Shown piece by piece: positions 44,701 to 59,700 of a stretch of DNA of 64,000 nucleotides (position 1 is the first letter of the stretch; each line of letters starts with the position of its first letter). The position numbers were made by a program, and so were the translations under genes. The stretch comes from Microdochium bolleyi (lineage: Eukaryota; Ascomycota; Sordariomycetes; Xylariales; Microdochiaceae): the NCBI GenBank assembly GCA_001566295.1, contig KQ964258.1, forward strand, positions 620,001-684,000, given 5' to 3'. The notes under the pieces are model-generated. The model did no database searches. It worked only from the letters and a program-made list of their open reading frames with translations, and was not told where the DNA came from.

Positions 44701-47700
44701 TAACACGAGGACTGTGCTGCAGTCTGGCACTGAAGCTGGAACGGTCTTTGTCGACGTCCAGGGCAGCTATGTCACAACCACCCAGTTTGTCACGGGGTCA
44801 GCTGGTCTCACGACAACTATCTCCCAGAGTAACTCTGCCCCAGGCACGGTCGTTGTCGAACAGCCAGCAGCCTACGCCACGAGCACCCGATACGGCGCAG
44901 CCGTATCTGAGCCTACAACCACCACTGTCTCACAGACCAATTCAGGAGCGCCGGGCACTGTCATCGTGCAGTTGCCAGCGTCTTACATCACCTCGACGGC
45001 CTACGGTGCCACTGGCTCAGTCGCAACTACTCGGACAGTCTCCCAGACAGGGTCAGAGCCCGGCGTTGTGGTTGTCGAGCTTCCTGGCTCGTATGCTACC
45101 TCGACTGCCTACGGCGCCACCGGTCCCGTGGCCACTACACGGACTATCTCGCAGAGCGACGGTGCACCAGGCACCGTCGTCGTTGAGTTGCCGGCTTCCT
45201 ATGTCACATCGACAGCTTTTGGCGCGACTGGATCCGTGGCCACAACTCGAACGGTATCACAGACTGGTCCCCAGCCCGGCCTCGTTGTTGTCGAGCTTCC
45301 GGCTTCCTATGCTACCTCGACCGCCTACGGAGCGACTGCCTCCCAGGCCACTACGCGCACAATCTCTCAGACCAACGCGGCCCAAGGTACTGTCGTCGTG
45401 GAGCTGCCAGCTTCGTATGCTACTTCCACAGCCTACGGCGCTACTGGTTCTGTAGCTACTACCCGCACGATCTCGCAGACAGACGGTGCCCCCGGCACAA
45501 TTGTCGTGGAACTGCCAGCCTCGTACGTGACGTCGACTGTCTTTGGTGCGACTGGCTCTGCCGCCACAACGCGGACACTCTCCCAGACGGGTCCGGCACC
45601 AGGCGTCGTTGTTGTCGAGCTCCCAGCTTCTTACGCGACGTCTACCGCGTATGGAGCTACCGCTTCCCAGGCCACCACGAGGACCATCTCGCAAACAGAT
45701 GCGGCGCAAGGAACAGTGGTCGTCGAGCTCCCCGCTTCGTATGCGACTTCGACTGCATTCGGCGCGTCAGTGTCAGCTGCCACCACAAGGACCATCGCAC
45801 AGACGGGTGCGGCTCAAGGCACGGTGATCGTGGATCTGCCCGCCTCTTACGTGACTTCAACTGCCTTCGGCGCCAGCGGTTCAGTTGCCCGGACCACTAC
45901 CATCGCTCAGACCGATGGCAGCCCAGGCACGGTTGTGGTGATCTTGCCCGCATCCTACGCCACTTCAACAGTCTTTGGAGCTTCTACTGCCGCTACGCGC
46001 ACAGTCTCTCAAAGTGATGGAGCACCAGGAACGGTCATCGTGGACATTCCTGCTTCTTATGTGACATCAACAGCATTTGGCGGGACCGGATCTGCAGCAA
46101 CAACCAGAACAATCTCCCAAACAAACAACGCCCCAGGGACCGTGATTGTCGACCTGCCAGCATCATATGTCACCTCGACCGCATTTGGTGGCACCGGCTC
46201 TGCGCCGGCTACCCGCACAATCTCGCAGACTGACGGCGCGCAGGGGACTGTTGTTGTTGATCTTCCAGCCTCTTATGTCACAGTCACCCAATTTGGCGCG
46301 CCAGGGTCGACTGCGACGACGAGGACCATTTCGCAGACGAACTCTGCCCCTGGAACCGTCGTTATTCAAGTCCCTGCAAGCTTCGTCACAAGCACACTGT
46401 ATGGTGGATCTGTTGACACCACGAGAACTATCTCGCAGACCGACGCTTCCCCTGGTGTTGTTGTGGTTGAAGAGTCTGCTCGATTCGTGACAAGCACCGC
46501 CTTCGGATACACTGGCTCTGCAGTCACAACCACGACCGTCTCCAGGACCAATTCGGCGCCGGGTACCGTCATTGTCCGCCTGCCGGCCAGCTATCTTACA
46601 TCAACGCAGTATGGAGCTACAGGCTCCGTTCGCGCAACAAGCACAATCTCGCAGACAGATGGCTCACCTGGTGTCGTAGTTGTTCAAGAGCCTGCTAGTT
46701 ACGCGACAAGCACCCAGTACGGAGCTACTGGCTCGGTGTTAACCACCAGAACCATTTCGCAGACCGACCAGCAGCCAGGAACTGCTGTTGTGGAGTTGCC
46801 TGCAAGCTACATCACGACCACACAGTATGGCGCTACGGAATCTTCGACAACAACTACTACCGCCTCCCAGACTGGTCCTTCGCCTGGTAGAGTCATCGTC
46901 AAGGCCCCTGCCAGATATGCGATTATCACGAGATACGGTGGTACGGGCTCGGTGATGACCACAACTACTATTTCCCAGACCGACTCGCAAGAGGGCACAA
47001 TCATCGTCGAAATGCCCGCGAGCTATGTCACGAGCACACAGTTTGGTGGTACCAACACTGCTATGCAGACGACTACTGTGTCTCAGACTGATCCCCAGCC
47101 GGGAGTCATTATAGTGCAGGTGCCAGGGAGTTATGTCACAACCACGCGTTTTGCGGCGACTGGTCCAAGCCCGACAACCACCACCGTCAGCCAGACCGAT
47201 GCAGCGCCTGGAACCGTCCTCGTCGAGCTTCCCGCTAGTTATGTCACCAGCGCCCAGTATGGATACACAGGCAGTGTGGCCGTTACCAGCACCATCTCAC
47301 AATCGGATGCAGCTCCTGGCACAGTCATTATCAAATATCCCGGAAACTACGCAACATCGACCAGGTTCACCACCGGCACCCAGGGTGCAACCACAACGAT
47401 AACGCCAACAGGAACCGGGTTGGGAACGGTCATCATCGATCAGCCCGCCACGTATGTCACGAGCAGCCGATATGGTGGTTCCATCTCAGTTACCACTACA
47501 GTTCCCCAGACAGACGGAGCACCCGGAACTGTCATCGTGCAGGTGCCGGGCGATTTCGTCACCAGCACCCGTTTTGGAGGCACTCGGTCAGAAGTTTACA
47601 CCACTACGGTGCCTCAGACAGATTCTAACCCTGCTACGGTCGTTGTCGAGCTGCCGGCTAGCTACGTAACCAGCACGCAATTTGGAGCCACCGGATCAGT

Positions 47701-50700
47701 TGCGAGGACAAGGACAGTCTCACAGACAGATGGCAGCCCAGGCACGGTCGTGGTCGAACTGCCAGCAAGTTACGCCACGAGCACCCGCTATGGTGGCACT
47801 GGCACGGCACCGTCCACCACGACAGTGTCACAGACAGGTTCTGGACCCGGTGTTGTCATCGTCGACCAGCCGGCCAGCTACTTCACGAGCACTCAATATG
47901 GAGCCACGGCATCAGCAGCGACAACTCGGACACTGTCGCAGACAGGCCCCGAGCAAGGCACTGTCGTTGTCGATCTACCTGCGAGTTACGTCACAAGTAC
48001 TGTCTTTGGCGGGAGCGCTTCCGTGCCCACCACCAGAACAGTTGCACAATCCAACGCTGCGCCTGGCACAGTCGTTGTTGAGCTACCAGCTAGTTACGCA
48101 GCCAGCACTCGTTATGGCGGAACAGGGTCGGTTGCAAGAACTCAGACGATTTCGCAGTCTGATGGTGCTCCTGGCACTATCATTGTCGAGCTCCCCGCTA
48201 GCTATATCACTAGCACCGTCTTTGGCGGAACCGCTTCTGCGGCCACGACGAGGACTGTGTCGCAGACAGGGCCATCACCGGGCGCCGTCATCGTCGAACT
48301 ACCAGCCAGTTACGCGGCCAGTACTCGTTATGGCGGCACGGGCTCGGTCGCAACAACGGAGACCATCTCGCAGTCGAATGACGCGCCGGGGACGCTCATC
48401 GTCAACCTCCCTGCTAGTTATGCCACCTCCACGCAGTTCGGCGCGACCGAATCTGCGGCTACGACCACAACTGTCTCTCAGACAGGCCCAGCACCAGGTG
48501 TCGTTATCGTAAAGCAGCCTGCGAGCTACGTCACCACTACAAACTTTGGTGGAACTGTCGCCTCGGCAGCCACCCGTACCGTGTCACAGAGCAACGATGC
48601 TCCTGGCACAGTCATCGTCGACTTGCCTGCTAGCTATGTCACCACCACAAGATTTGGAGCAAGCACAGCAGCGACCAATACCGTTTCGCAGAGTGGTTCG
48701 GCTCCTGGAACCGTCGTCGTCGACGTTCCTGCCAGCTATGCGACCTCAACGCGTTTCGGCGCTGCGGGCTCAGTTGCAACTACCACCACGGTATCGCAGA
48801 CTGGAGCCCAGCCCGGAACAGTCGTTGTCATTCTCCCAGCTAGCTACGCGACGACTACCAGATATGGTGCTTCTGCAGCTGCCACGTCGACTGTTTCACA
48901 GACAGGCGAGCAGCAGGGCACTGTTGTCGTAGACATTCCAGCTAGCTATGCGACCTCGACGAGGTTTGGTGCGAGCGGGTCAGTTGCCACTACAACAACC
49001 GTCTCGCAGACTGGTGCGCAACCAGGCACTATTGTCGTGATCCTCCCTGCCAGCTATGCAACTTCGACCAGGTTCGGCGGCTCGGTGGCTGGCACCTCGA
49101 CGATTTCGCAGACTGGCCAAGAACCTGGTACAGTAGTTGTTGATGTCGCCGCCAGTTATGCAACATCCACCCAGTTTGGTGCTACCGGATCTGTGGCTAC
49201 AACGACAACTATCTCTCAGACCGGAAACCAGCCAGGCACAGTGGTCGTCATTCTCCCTGCCAGCTACGCGACTTCCACCCGATTTGGCGGTTCTGTTGCA
49301 GCTACTTCCACGATCTCACAGACCGGTAACCAGCCTGGCACCGTCGTCGTTGATGTCGCTGCCAGTTATGCCACCTCGACACGATTTGGCGCCACGAGAG
49401 CTTCCGCGACTACCGAAACTGTCTCGCAGACTGATAACAGCCCTGGAACTGTCATCGTCGAGCTGCCTGCAAGTTACGTGACCAGCACCGTCTTCGGAGC
49501 CTCTGGTTCGGTGGCCACCACACGCACACTGTCCCAGACCGGCCCAGCAGCAGGCACTGTGGTGGTTGAGCAGCCTGCGAGTTACGTCACAAGCAGCCGC
49601 TTTGGGGGCTCTGCTGCCGCGACCACCACTGTGGCGCAGACAGACGCCGCCCCCGGGACCGTCATCGTCGACGTATCAGCTAGCTATGTTACTCTCACGC
49701 AGTTCATCGCTGGCAACAGTGCAACCACGATCACTTTATCGCAAACAGGCCCAGCGCCGGGTACAGTCATCATCCAGGATCCTGCCAGTTATGTGACCTC
49801 TACCCAGTTCGTCAATGATGCTACAGCGACGACGACAACCATTTCACAGAGCGGCACAGCCCCTGGAACGGTTGTGGTGAAACAGCCCCAGAGCTTCGTC
49901 ACGTCGACTCAATATGGCGGCTCTACACAGAGAACCACGACAATCTCACAGACCAACTCTCAGGCTGGAACAGTACTGATTGAGTTGCCTGCCAGCTACC
50001 TGACCCGGACGCAATACGGCGCAACCGGCTCCGTGGCACTTACGAGAACAGTCTCCCAAACAGATTCGGCGCCAGGCACTGTTGTAGTTGAACTCCCTGC
50101 CAGTTACTTTACCAGCACACAGTTCGGCTACACTGGTGAGGCCACGATTACCTCGACAGTCTCCCAAACGAACGCCGCTCCCGGGACCATCGTCGTTCTT
50201 CTACCCGCCAGCTACTTCACCAGTACACAATATGGCGGCACGAACACCGCACCGATCACAAGAACTGTTGCTTCTCAGACAGACGCGGCGCCAGGCACCA
50301 AGATCCTGGAGCTCCCCGCAAGCTACGTGACCAGCGTCCGCTTTGGCGGGACCGGATCTGTTGCGGAGACCACGACTGTCTCGCAGACCAATGCTTCACC
50401 TGGAACTGTAATCATTGTGTACGCTGGCCAGTATGCAACGACCACGCGCTACATCACCGGCTCATCTGGCACTACAACCACTCTCACCCAGACCGGTACA
50501 GAACTCGGTACTGTTATTGTGGACCAGCCACAGAGCCTGATCACATCTACCCAGTACGGTGCTTCTGGCGCTGGCAGGACAACGACTGTGCCTCAGTCTG
50601 GCCAAGAGCCCGGCACAGTCATTGTGGTTGTCCCTGGAAGCTACGTCACAAGCACTCAGTTTGGAGCGACAGGGGCATCGCCAACGACGACCACTGTTGC

Positions 50701-53700
50701 CCAAACAGGTCCGGCGCCCGGAACTGTCATTGTGGCACTACCAGCTTCGTACATCACCTCTACGAGGTTTGGCGCCGCTGGTTCGGCCGCAAGCACGACC
50801 ACGGTATCTCAAACTGGCGGAAGTCCAGGCACTGTGATCGTCAACTTGCCAGCTTCGTTCGTCACGAGAACACAGTATGGCGGTAGTGTTGCCACAACGG
50901 CGACCATATCACAGACAGATGCTGCACCAGGCACCGTCGTGGTCGGCGTGGCTGCCAGCTATGTCACAAGCACCGTGTTCGGCGCATCTGCGCCCGCGAC
51001 GAGGACTGTCTCGCAGAGCAATGCTGAGGCGGGCACCGTTATCATTGACGTGCCTGCCAGCTACATTACCAGCACTGTCTATGGTGCTTCTGCAGCTGCT
51101 ACACGGACAGTCTCCCAGACCAACACCGCCGCTGGGACCGTTATTGTCGACATTCCTGCCAGTTACGTCACCAGTACCGTCTTCGGAGCCTCTGCTGGTG
51201 CAACACGGACTGTCTCGCAAAGCAATGCTCAAGCCGGCACCGTCATCGTCGACGTTCCAGCTAGCTACGTCACCAGCACTGTCTTTGGACGGCCTTCGTC
51301 TGCTACGACAACAATCTCGCAGAGCAACACCGCTCCCGGCACCGTCGTCATCGATGTGCCTGCCAGCTACGCAACCAGCACCCGCTTCGGCGGCACAGGC
51401 AGCGTGGCGGCCACCAGCACCATCTCGCAGACTGACGCCGCCCCCGGCACACTTGTCGTGCAGCTCCCTGCCAGCTACATCACTAGTACCCAGTTTGGAG
51501 CTCCTGTGTCAGAGGCAACAACACAGACAGTTTCGCAGACCGACGCATCACCCGGCACAGTCCTCGTGCGGTTCCCAGGAAGCTACGTCACGACGACGCA
51601 GTACGTCACTGGAGCTGCCGGCACAACTACGACTGTCTCTCAGACCGGCTCGGAGCGCGGAACGGTCATTATCCAGCAACCGCAGAGCTTGGTCACCTCC
51701 ACCAAGTATGGAGCCTCAGCGGCGGCCACGAGCACCATCTCACAGACCAACACCAATCCCGGTACCGTGGTTGTTGACGTCCCCGCCAGCTACATCACGA
51801 GCACCCAGTTCGGAGCCGCAGGCTCTGCGACAGGCACAAGCACGATCTCGCAGACAGACGCTGCGCCCGGGACTGTGGTGGTGGTCTTGCCCGGCAGCTA
51901 TCTCACCACGACACAATATGTCACCGGCTCTGTGGCCACGACCACAACTGCTTCGCAGACGGGCCCGAGTCCAGGAACTATCATTGTACAGCTCCCTCGC
52001 AGCTACGTCACCAGGACCCAGTTTGGCGCTGCCGGCTCCGTCACCACGACATCGACCATTGAGCAGACCGACGGGTCACCCGGCACAGTTGTCGTCGTGC
52101 TCCCCGCTAGTTACGCCACCTCGACCAGATATGGCGGTTCCGCGGCGACCACTGAGACTGTCTCGCAAACCGGCGCAGCGCCCGGCACCGTCATTGTTGG
52201 CGTTGCTGCCAGCTACGCAACATCTACGAGATTTGGCGGTTCGACTGCGGGCACGCAGACCATCTCGCAAACCGACGGCGCACCCGGTACCGTCATTGTC
52301 GATCTCGCCGCAAGCTACGTGACCACCACGAGGTTCGGGGCAGCTTCTGGCAACACCGCCACAGTCTCACAAACGAATGAGGCGCCCGGCACTGTCCAGA
52401 TCGACGTGCCGGCCAGTTATGCAACCACGACGCGGTTTGGGCAGTCGGCTGCAGCGACGACGACGGTGTCCCAGACAGGCACGGCGCCAGGTACCATTGT
52501 GGTCGATGTTGCTGCAAGCTACGTGACGACGACGAGGTTTGGCCAGCCAAGCTCGGCCACGCAGACGGTCTCGCAGTCGAACACGGCCCCTGGCACCGTA
52601 ATCATCGACGTGCCAGCAAGCTACGCCACTTCGACTCGCTTCGGAGCTACAGCGGCAGCAACGACAACGGTGTCGCAGACTGGTGCTGCGCCAGGCACTG
52701 TTGTCGTCGACGTCGCTGCCAGCTACGTAACAACAACCAGGTTTGGCCGCCCAAGCTCAGCAACCTCGACCCAGTCGCAATCAGACGCGGCGCCCGGCAC
52801 GGTCTACATCGACGTGCCGGCCAGTTACGCCACATCTACCCGGTTTGGCAATTCGGCCGCCGCGACGACTACAATTCCTCAGTCTGACGCCGCGCCTGGC
52901 ACTATCGTGGTAGACGTCGCTGCTAGCTATGTAACAACCACGCGTTACGGACGCCCGAGCGCGGCAACGTCGACGGTTTCGCAGTCCAACACGGCCCCCG
53001 GCACGGTTTTCGTCGACGTGCCCGCCAGCTATGCCACCTCTACACGGTTTGGCGGCTCCAACGCTGCCACCACCACGGTCTCGCAGTCTGACGCCGCCCC
53101 TGGAACCGTCCTGGTCGACGTTGCTGCCAGTTACATTACGACATCCCGCTTTGGACGGCCTAGCGCAGCTACGTCAACAGTGTCCCAGTCTAACACAGCC
53201 CCTGGCACCGTCATCGTCGATGTCCCAGCCAGTTATGCTACCTCTACAAGGTTCGGCGGCGCAGGCGCGGCCACGACGACAGTGTCACAGTCCGACGCGG
53301 CACCGGGTACAGTCTTGGTCGATGTTGCTGCTAGTTACGTGACCACGACTAGATTTGGACAGTCCACCGCCAACACCAGGACTGTCTCACAAAGCAACAC
53401 TGCTCCAGGCACAGTTGTCGTGGATGTACCCGCGAGTTACGTCACCAGCACCGCCTTCGGTCGGTCGGTTGCCACCACCCGCACCATTTCGCAGACAGAT
53501 TCTGGACCCGGCACGGTTGTTGTCGAGCTGGCTGCCAGCTACATCACGTCCACGCAGTACGGCGGAAGTGGCTCAGTCACGGCAACAAGCACAATCGCAC
53601 AGACTGATGCTGCTCCTGGTACCGTTGTTGTCCAGGTTCCTGGCAACTATGTCACCACGACGCGTTTCTACTCGGGTGCTGCTTTGACGACGACAACAGT

Positions 53701-56700
53701 GTCCCAGACAGACCCCGCGGCAGGAACTGTCGTTGTTCAGATCCCGTCGACCTATGTCACTTCGACGCGCTATGTTGTCGGTGGCCAGGCCACGACCACG
53801 ACGATTACACAGACAGGCACCGAGCCAGGCACCATCATTATTCTCGATCCGGCGAGCTATGTCACTACCACACGCTACGTCACTGGAACATCTGCAGGCA
53901 CGACAACACTTACGCAGACGAACCCGAGTGTGCCTGGTACAGTCGTTGTGGTTCAGCCCGCCACGTACGTGACATCCACGCAATTTGTCACGGCCTCTGT
54001 GGAGACAACAACCACGGTCTCCCAGGTCGATGGCAACCCCGGCACCGTCATCATCCAGCGTCCGGCCCGATATGCCACAAGCACCCAATATGGAGCGGCT
54101 TCCGCTGGGACGACTACGGTCCAGCAGACCGCAAGCGACGCTCCAGGCACAGTCATCGTACAGGTGCCGGCGAGCTATGTCACCTCCACCCAGTTCGGCG
54201 GCTCTGTTGCGACCACCACGACGGCCTCCCAGACGGGCGAAGGCCCCGGCACAATCATCGTACAGGTGGCGGCCAGCTACGTCACCTCCACAAGATTTGG
54301 TCAACCAGCGGCCGCCACCTCCACCGTATCGCAGACCGATGGCGCTCCTGGTACGGTGCTCGTGGATATTCCTGGAAGCTACGTCACGACAACGCAATTC
54401 ATCACCGGTCCTGCCGGTTCGACGACGACCTTCTCGCAGACTGGTCCTTCTCCAGGCACGGTGCTTATCCAGGTCCCGGCAAGCTACATTACGACCACCA
54501 GATTCGGCGGGTCTGTTGGAGCGACGACTACCGTTTCCCAGACCGGGCCATCCCCTGGCACAGTCGTGGTTGACGTTGCTGCCAGCTATGTTACGTCGAC
54601 GATCTACGGCCGGCCCTCAGCTGCCACCTCCACAATCAGTCAGAGCAATGCGGCTCCTGGAACTGTCCTGGTGGACGTCCCGGCTAGCTATGTCACTTCC
54701 ACGGTCTTTGGCGCACAGTCTGCGGCAACCACGACTGTTAGCCAGAGCAACACAGCTCCCGGAACCGTCGTAGTGCAGCTCCCAGGCAGCTACGCGACTA
54801 CTACACGCTTCGGCGCAACTGCTGGTGCGACGTCAACAATCTCCCAGACCGGCCCTTCACCAGGCACAATCGTGGTGGATGTCCCTGCTAGCTATGTCAC
54901 CTCGACTCAGTTCGGCGGGCCTACGCCTACGACGACCACTGTCAGCCAAAGCGACGCAGCACCGGGCACCGTTGTCGTCGGAGTCGCTGCTAGCTACGTC
55001 ACCACTACCCGCTTTGGAGCAACGACTGCTGCGACATCGACCAAGTCCCAGACGGATCAGGCACCTGGCACCGTGTTCGTGGATGTACCAGCTAGCTATG
55101 TCACAACCACGCGCTTCGGAGCCGCTGCGTCAGCCACATCTACAGTGTCCCAGACTGGAGCATCGCCGGGTACGGTTATTGTTGACGTGCCAGCCAGCTA
55201 TGTCACTACCACCCGTTTCGGTGCGGCGACTGGGGCGACGTCCACAGTCTCCCAGAGCGGTCCGGGCCCCGGCACCGTCCAGGTCGACGTGCCAGCTAGC
55301 TACATCACCACCACGCGCTTTGGTGCCACCGCCGCAGCAACATCGACAGCCTCCCAGACAGGCCCATCTGCAGGAACCGTCTACGTGGATGTGCCTGCCA
55401 GTTACGTCACCACCACGCGCTTTGGAGCTTCAGCGGCAGCAACTTCAACGGCGCCGCAGACTGGGCCATTGGCCGGTACCGTCTTTGTCGATGTCGCTGG
55501 AAGCTATGTCACTACTACACGCTTCGGCGCAGTGACAGGTGCCACTTCAACAGCATTCCAAACGGGGCCATCCGCCGGCACGGTCTTCGTGGACGTCCCT
55601 GCAAGCTATATCACGACAACTCGCTTTGGTGCAACGACCGCTGCGACTTCGACAGCGTCCCAGACTGGCGAGTCGCCGGGCACTATCTTCGTTGACGTTC
55701 CGGGCAGTTACGTAACTACGACGCGCTTTGGTGCTGCTACAGCGACAACATCGACGGCATCTCAGACAGGACCATCGGCGGGCACGATCTTCGTCGATAT
55801 CCCTGCCAGCTATGTCACAACTACGCGCTTTGGGGCCGCAGCTGCTGCAACATCAACGGCATCTCAAACTGGGCCGTCGGCGGGCACGATCTTTGTTGAC
55901 GTCCCTGCTAGCTATGTTACCACTACACGCTTTGGGCAAGCGGCCGCTGCAACTTCGACCGTGTCACAAACAGGACCGTCTCCCGGAACCATCGTTGTCG
56001 ACGTGCCTGCCAGCTACGTCACCTCGACTCAGTTTGGTGCTCAGGTCGGGGCAACGACTACGGTTAGCCAGACTGATCCAGCACCGGGCACAGTCATCGT
56101 GGCCCTGGCTGGTAGCTATGTGACCACCACGGTCTATGGAGCTACAACAGCGGCCACTTCGACCGTATCACAGACGGGCCCATCGCCAGGTACAGTTGTT
56201 ATCCAGGTACCAGCAAGTTACGTGACCTCTACTGTCTTCGGCGCTTCGGATTCTGCAGTCACAACCGTGTCTCAGACTGGCCCAGCGCCGGGTACAGTCG
56301 TGGTAAATGTACCGGCTAGCTATGTCACGAGCACGCAGTTCGGCGGCTCTATTGCGACAACGACCACCGTATCGCAAACTGGTCCAGCAGCAGGCACCGT
56401 CATCGTCAGACCTGCTGCCAGTTACGTCACCACAACACAATTCGGGGCTGCTTCTGGCACGACCACGACTGTGTCACAGACTGGGGCCTCCCCAGGGACC
56501 ATCGTCGTTCAGGTACCCGCTAGCTATATTACCTCGACGCAATACGGTGCTTCAGTCGATACGACGACCACTGTCTCGCAAACTGGAGCGTCCGCAGGGA
56601 CTGTACTGGTCAAGGTCGCTGCAAGCTACGTAACAACAACTCGCTTCGGCGCAAGCGCCGGCGTGACGACGACGGTATCGCAGACTGGACCATCCCCGGG

Positions 56701-59700
56701 TACTGTACAGGTCGACGTCCCGGCCAGCTATGTGACGACAACCCAATATGGCAGGTCTGGCGCAACCACAACAACCGTTTCTCAGACAGGCCCAGCGCCA
56801 GGTACCATTATCGTACAACCAGACGCCAGCTATGTGACATTGACTCAGTACGGCGGCTCCGTCGGAGAGACCACGACAGTCTCGCAGACAGATCCGGCAC
56901 CAGGCACGGTTATCGTCCGACCTGGTGCTAGTTACGTCACAACAACCCAGTACGGAGGGTCCGTCGCAGCCACAACGACTGTTTCTCAGACTGGACCGTC
57001 GCCCGGGACCGTTGTTGTCCAGCCCGCTGCCAGCTATGCTACGTCCACCCGGTATGGCGGCTCTGCGGCAACAACTACCACTGTCTCTCAGACTGGGCCT
57101 CAGCCAGGCACCATCATTGTCCAGCCGGCAGCCAGTTACGCAACCTCCACCCAATATGGCGGCAGCGTGGCAACAACAAACACCATCTCGCAGACTGGAC
57201 CAGATCCTGGCACAATCGTTGTCGTACAGGCAGCTAGCTACATTACAACCACGCAGTATGGCGCAAGCGTGGCTGGTACAACGACAGTCTCTCAGACCGG
57301 GCCCTCGCCTGGCACCGTGGTTATCCGGCCCGCGGCGAGCTACCAGACATCTACGCAATATGGCGGTGCCGCAGATGGTACAACAACAATCCCCCAGAGC
57401 GACGCAGCACCGGGCACAGTGATAGTGCGACCAGCAGCCAGCTACGTAACCACAACTCAATATGGTGCCTCCGCGGCAGCTACTACTACTGCTTCTCAGA
57501 CTGGCCCGTCACCAGGCACCGTCTTCGTCCAGGTGGCAGCATCATACATCACATCAACCCAGTATGGCGGCTCTGTGGCTGCGACCAACACTATTTCTCA
57601 GACAGGGCCGTCTCCAGGCACCGTGGTTGTTCAAGTCGCTGCAAGCTACGTCACGGTCACCAGATTTGGGCAGCCCACTGGCGCCACGACGACAATTTCA
57701 CAGACTGGAACAGCCCCTGGCACGGTTCTGCTCGACATTGAGGGCTTCTATGTCACCTCGACCAGGTACGGACAGTCGACCTTCACCACCACGACTGTCT
57801 CCCAGACAGGCACGCAAGCTGGCACCGTTATTGTGCAGCTGACAGCTACCTATGTCACATCTACACAATACGGCGCCGCCTCTGGTGAAGTCACAACTGT
57901 GCCGCAGACCGATGCCAACCCCGGTACCGTTCTGGTTAGGGTGCAGGGTTCCTATGTCACGACGACTCGATATGGCGCGACGGCGGCGGCCACCACCACC
58001 GTTTCGCAGACTGGCCCGTCGGCAGGAACCGTCGTCGTGGATGTGCCCGCCTCCTATGTAACCTCGACGCAGTTTGGACGTACTACGGCAGCCACAAGCA
58101 CCGTGTCTCAGACGGGCACGGCTCCTGGGACCGTTATCATACAGGTGCCTGCGTCTTACGTCACCACTACACGCTTTGGTGCGGCTTCGGCAGCATCGAG
58201 TACTGCTTCGCAGACAGGAACAGCCCCTGGGACCGTGTTCATCGACGTGCCGGCTTCCTATGTTACCTCGACACAATTCGGTCAAAGTGCTGCGGCCACG
58301 AACACTATCTCTCAGAGCGATACCGCGCCAGGGACGGTCATTGTCCAAGCCCCAGCTTCGTATGTGACTACGACGAGATTCGGGGCAACCACGGCCGCCG
58401 TCAGCACCGCCTCTCAGACTGGAACCGCACCTGGAACTGTGTTCGTCGACGTTCCAGCTTCCTACATCACCACCACTCGCTTTGGGGCTTCGGCCGCGGC
58501 AATCAGCACCGCTTCGCAAACGGGGCCATCGCCTGGAACCGTGTACATTGACGTACCAGCATCGTACCGGACGACGACGCGCTTTGGCGCAACGACTGCT
58601 GCGACAAGTACTGCGTCGCAGACAGGCCAAGCACCGGGGACCATTTACGTTGATGTCCCTGCATCGTACGTCACGACAACCCGTTTTGGCCAGTCCGCAG
58701 CGACCACGACCACTATCTCGCAGACTGGAACCGCCCCTGGGACCATTGAGGTTGACATTCCGGCTTCGTACGTCACGACCACGAGGTTCGGCCGTCCAGC
58801 GGCAGCGACCAGCACTTTCTCGCAAACTGGTACTGCCCCGGGAACAATTCAAGTCGATGTACCGGCCTCATACATTACAACGACTCGCTTCGGCCAGTCA
58901 GCAGCGGCCACGAGCACCTTCTCGCAAACAGATGCGGCTCCTGGGACCATCCAGGTCGATGTGCCAGCTTCTTACATCACGACAACCCGTTTCGGTCAGC
59001 CCAGCGCTGCGACTAGCACCTTCTCGCAGACCGGTACCGCCCCAGGGACGGTCCAGGTCGACGTCCCTGCCTCATATGTCACAACGACAAGATTTGGTGC
59101 TGCGGCAGGCGCTACAAGCACCGTTTCGCAGACTGGTACAGCACCCGGAACTGTTGCGGTCGATATCCCAGCGTCGTATGTCACAACTACGAGGTTCGGC
59201 CAGCCCAGCGCCGCGACCAGCACTTTCTCGCAGACCGGTACTGCGCCAGGTACAGTCCGGGTGGACGTTCCTGGTTCATATGTCACGACTACTAGGTTTG
59301 GTGCCACATCTGGTGCTACCAGCACGATCTCGCAGACGGATACTGCCCCTGGCACGGTGGTTGTTCAACTGCCAGCCAGCTATGTGACCTCCACGCAATT
59401 CGGCCGCGCAAGCGGCACGACTTTCACGGTGCCTCAGAGCGACTCTGCGCCAGGTACCGTCATCGTGGGCCCGCCAGCGTCATATGTTACCACGACATCC
59501 TTTGGCGCTACCACGGCCGCTACGAGCACGATTTCGCAGAGCGATGGTGCTCCTGGTACTGTCGTGGTCCAAGTCCCTGCCACCTATGTGACCTCGATAC
59601 AATTTGGGCAGCCCGCAAGCACTACGACAACAGTATCGCAGACCAACAATGCCCCGGGTACAGTCATTATTGGGGTTCCCGCATCGTACGTCACCACGAC

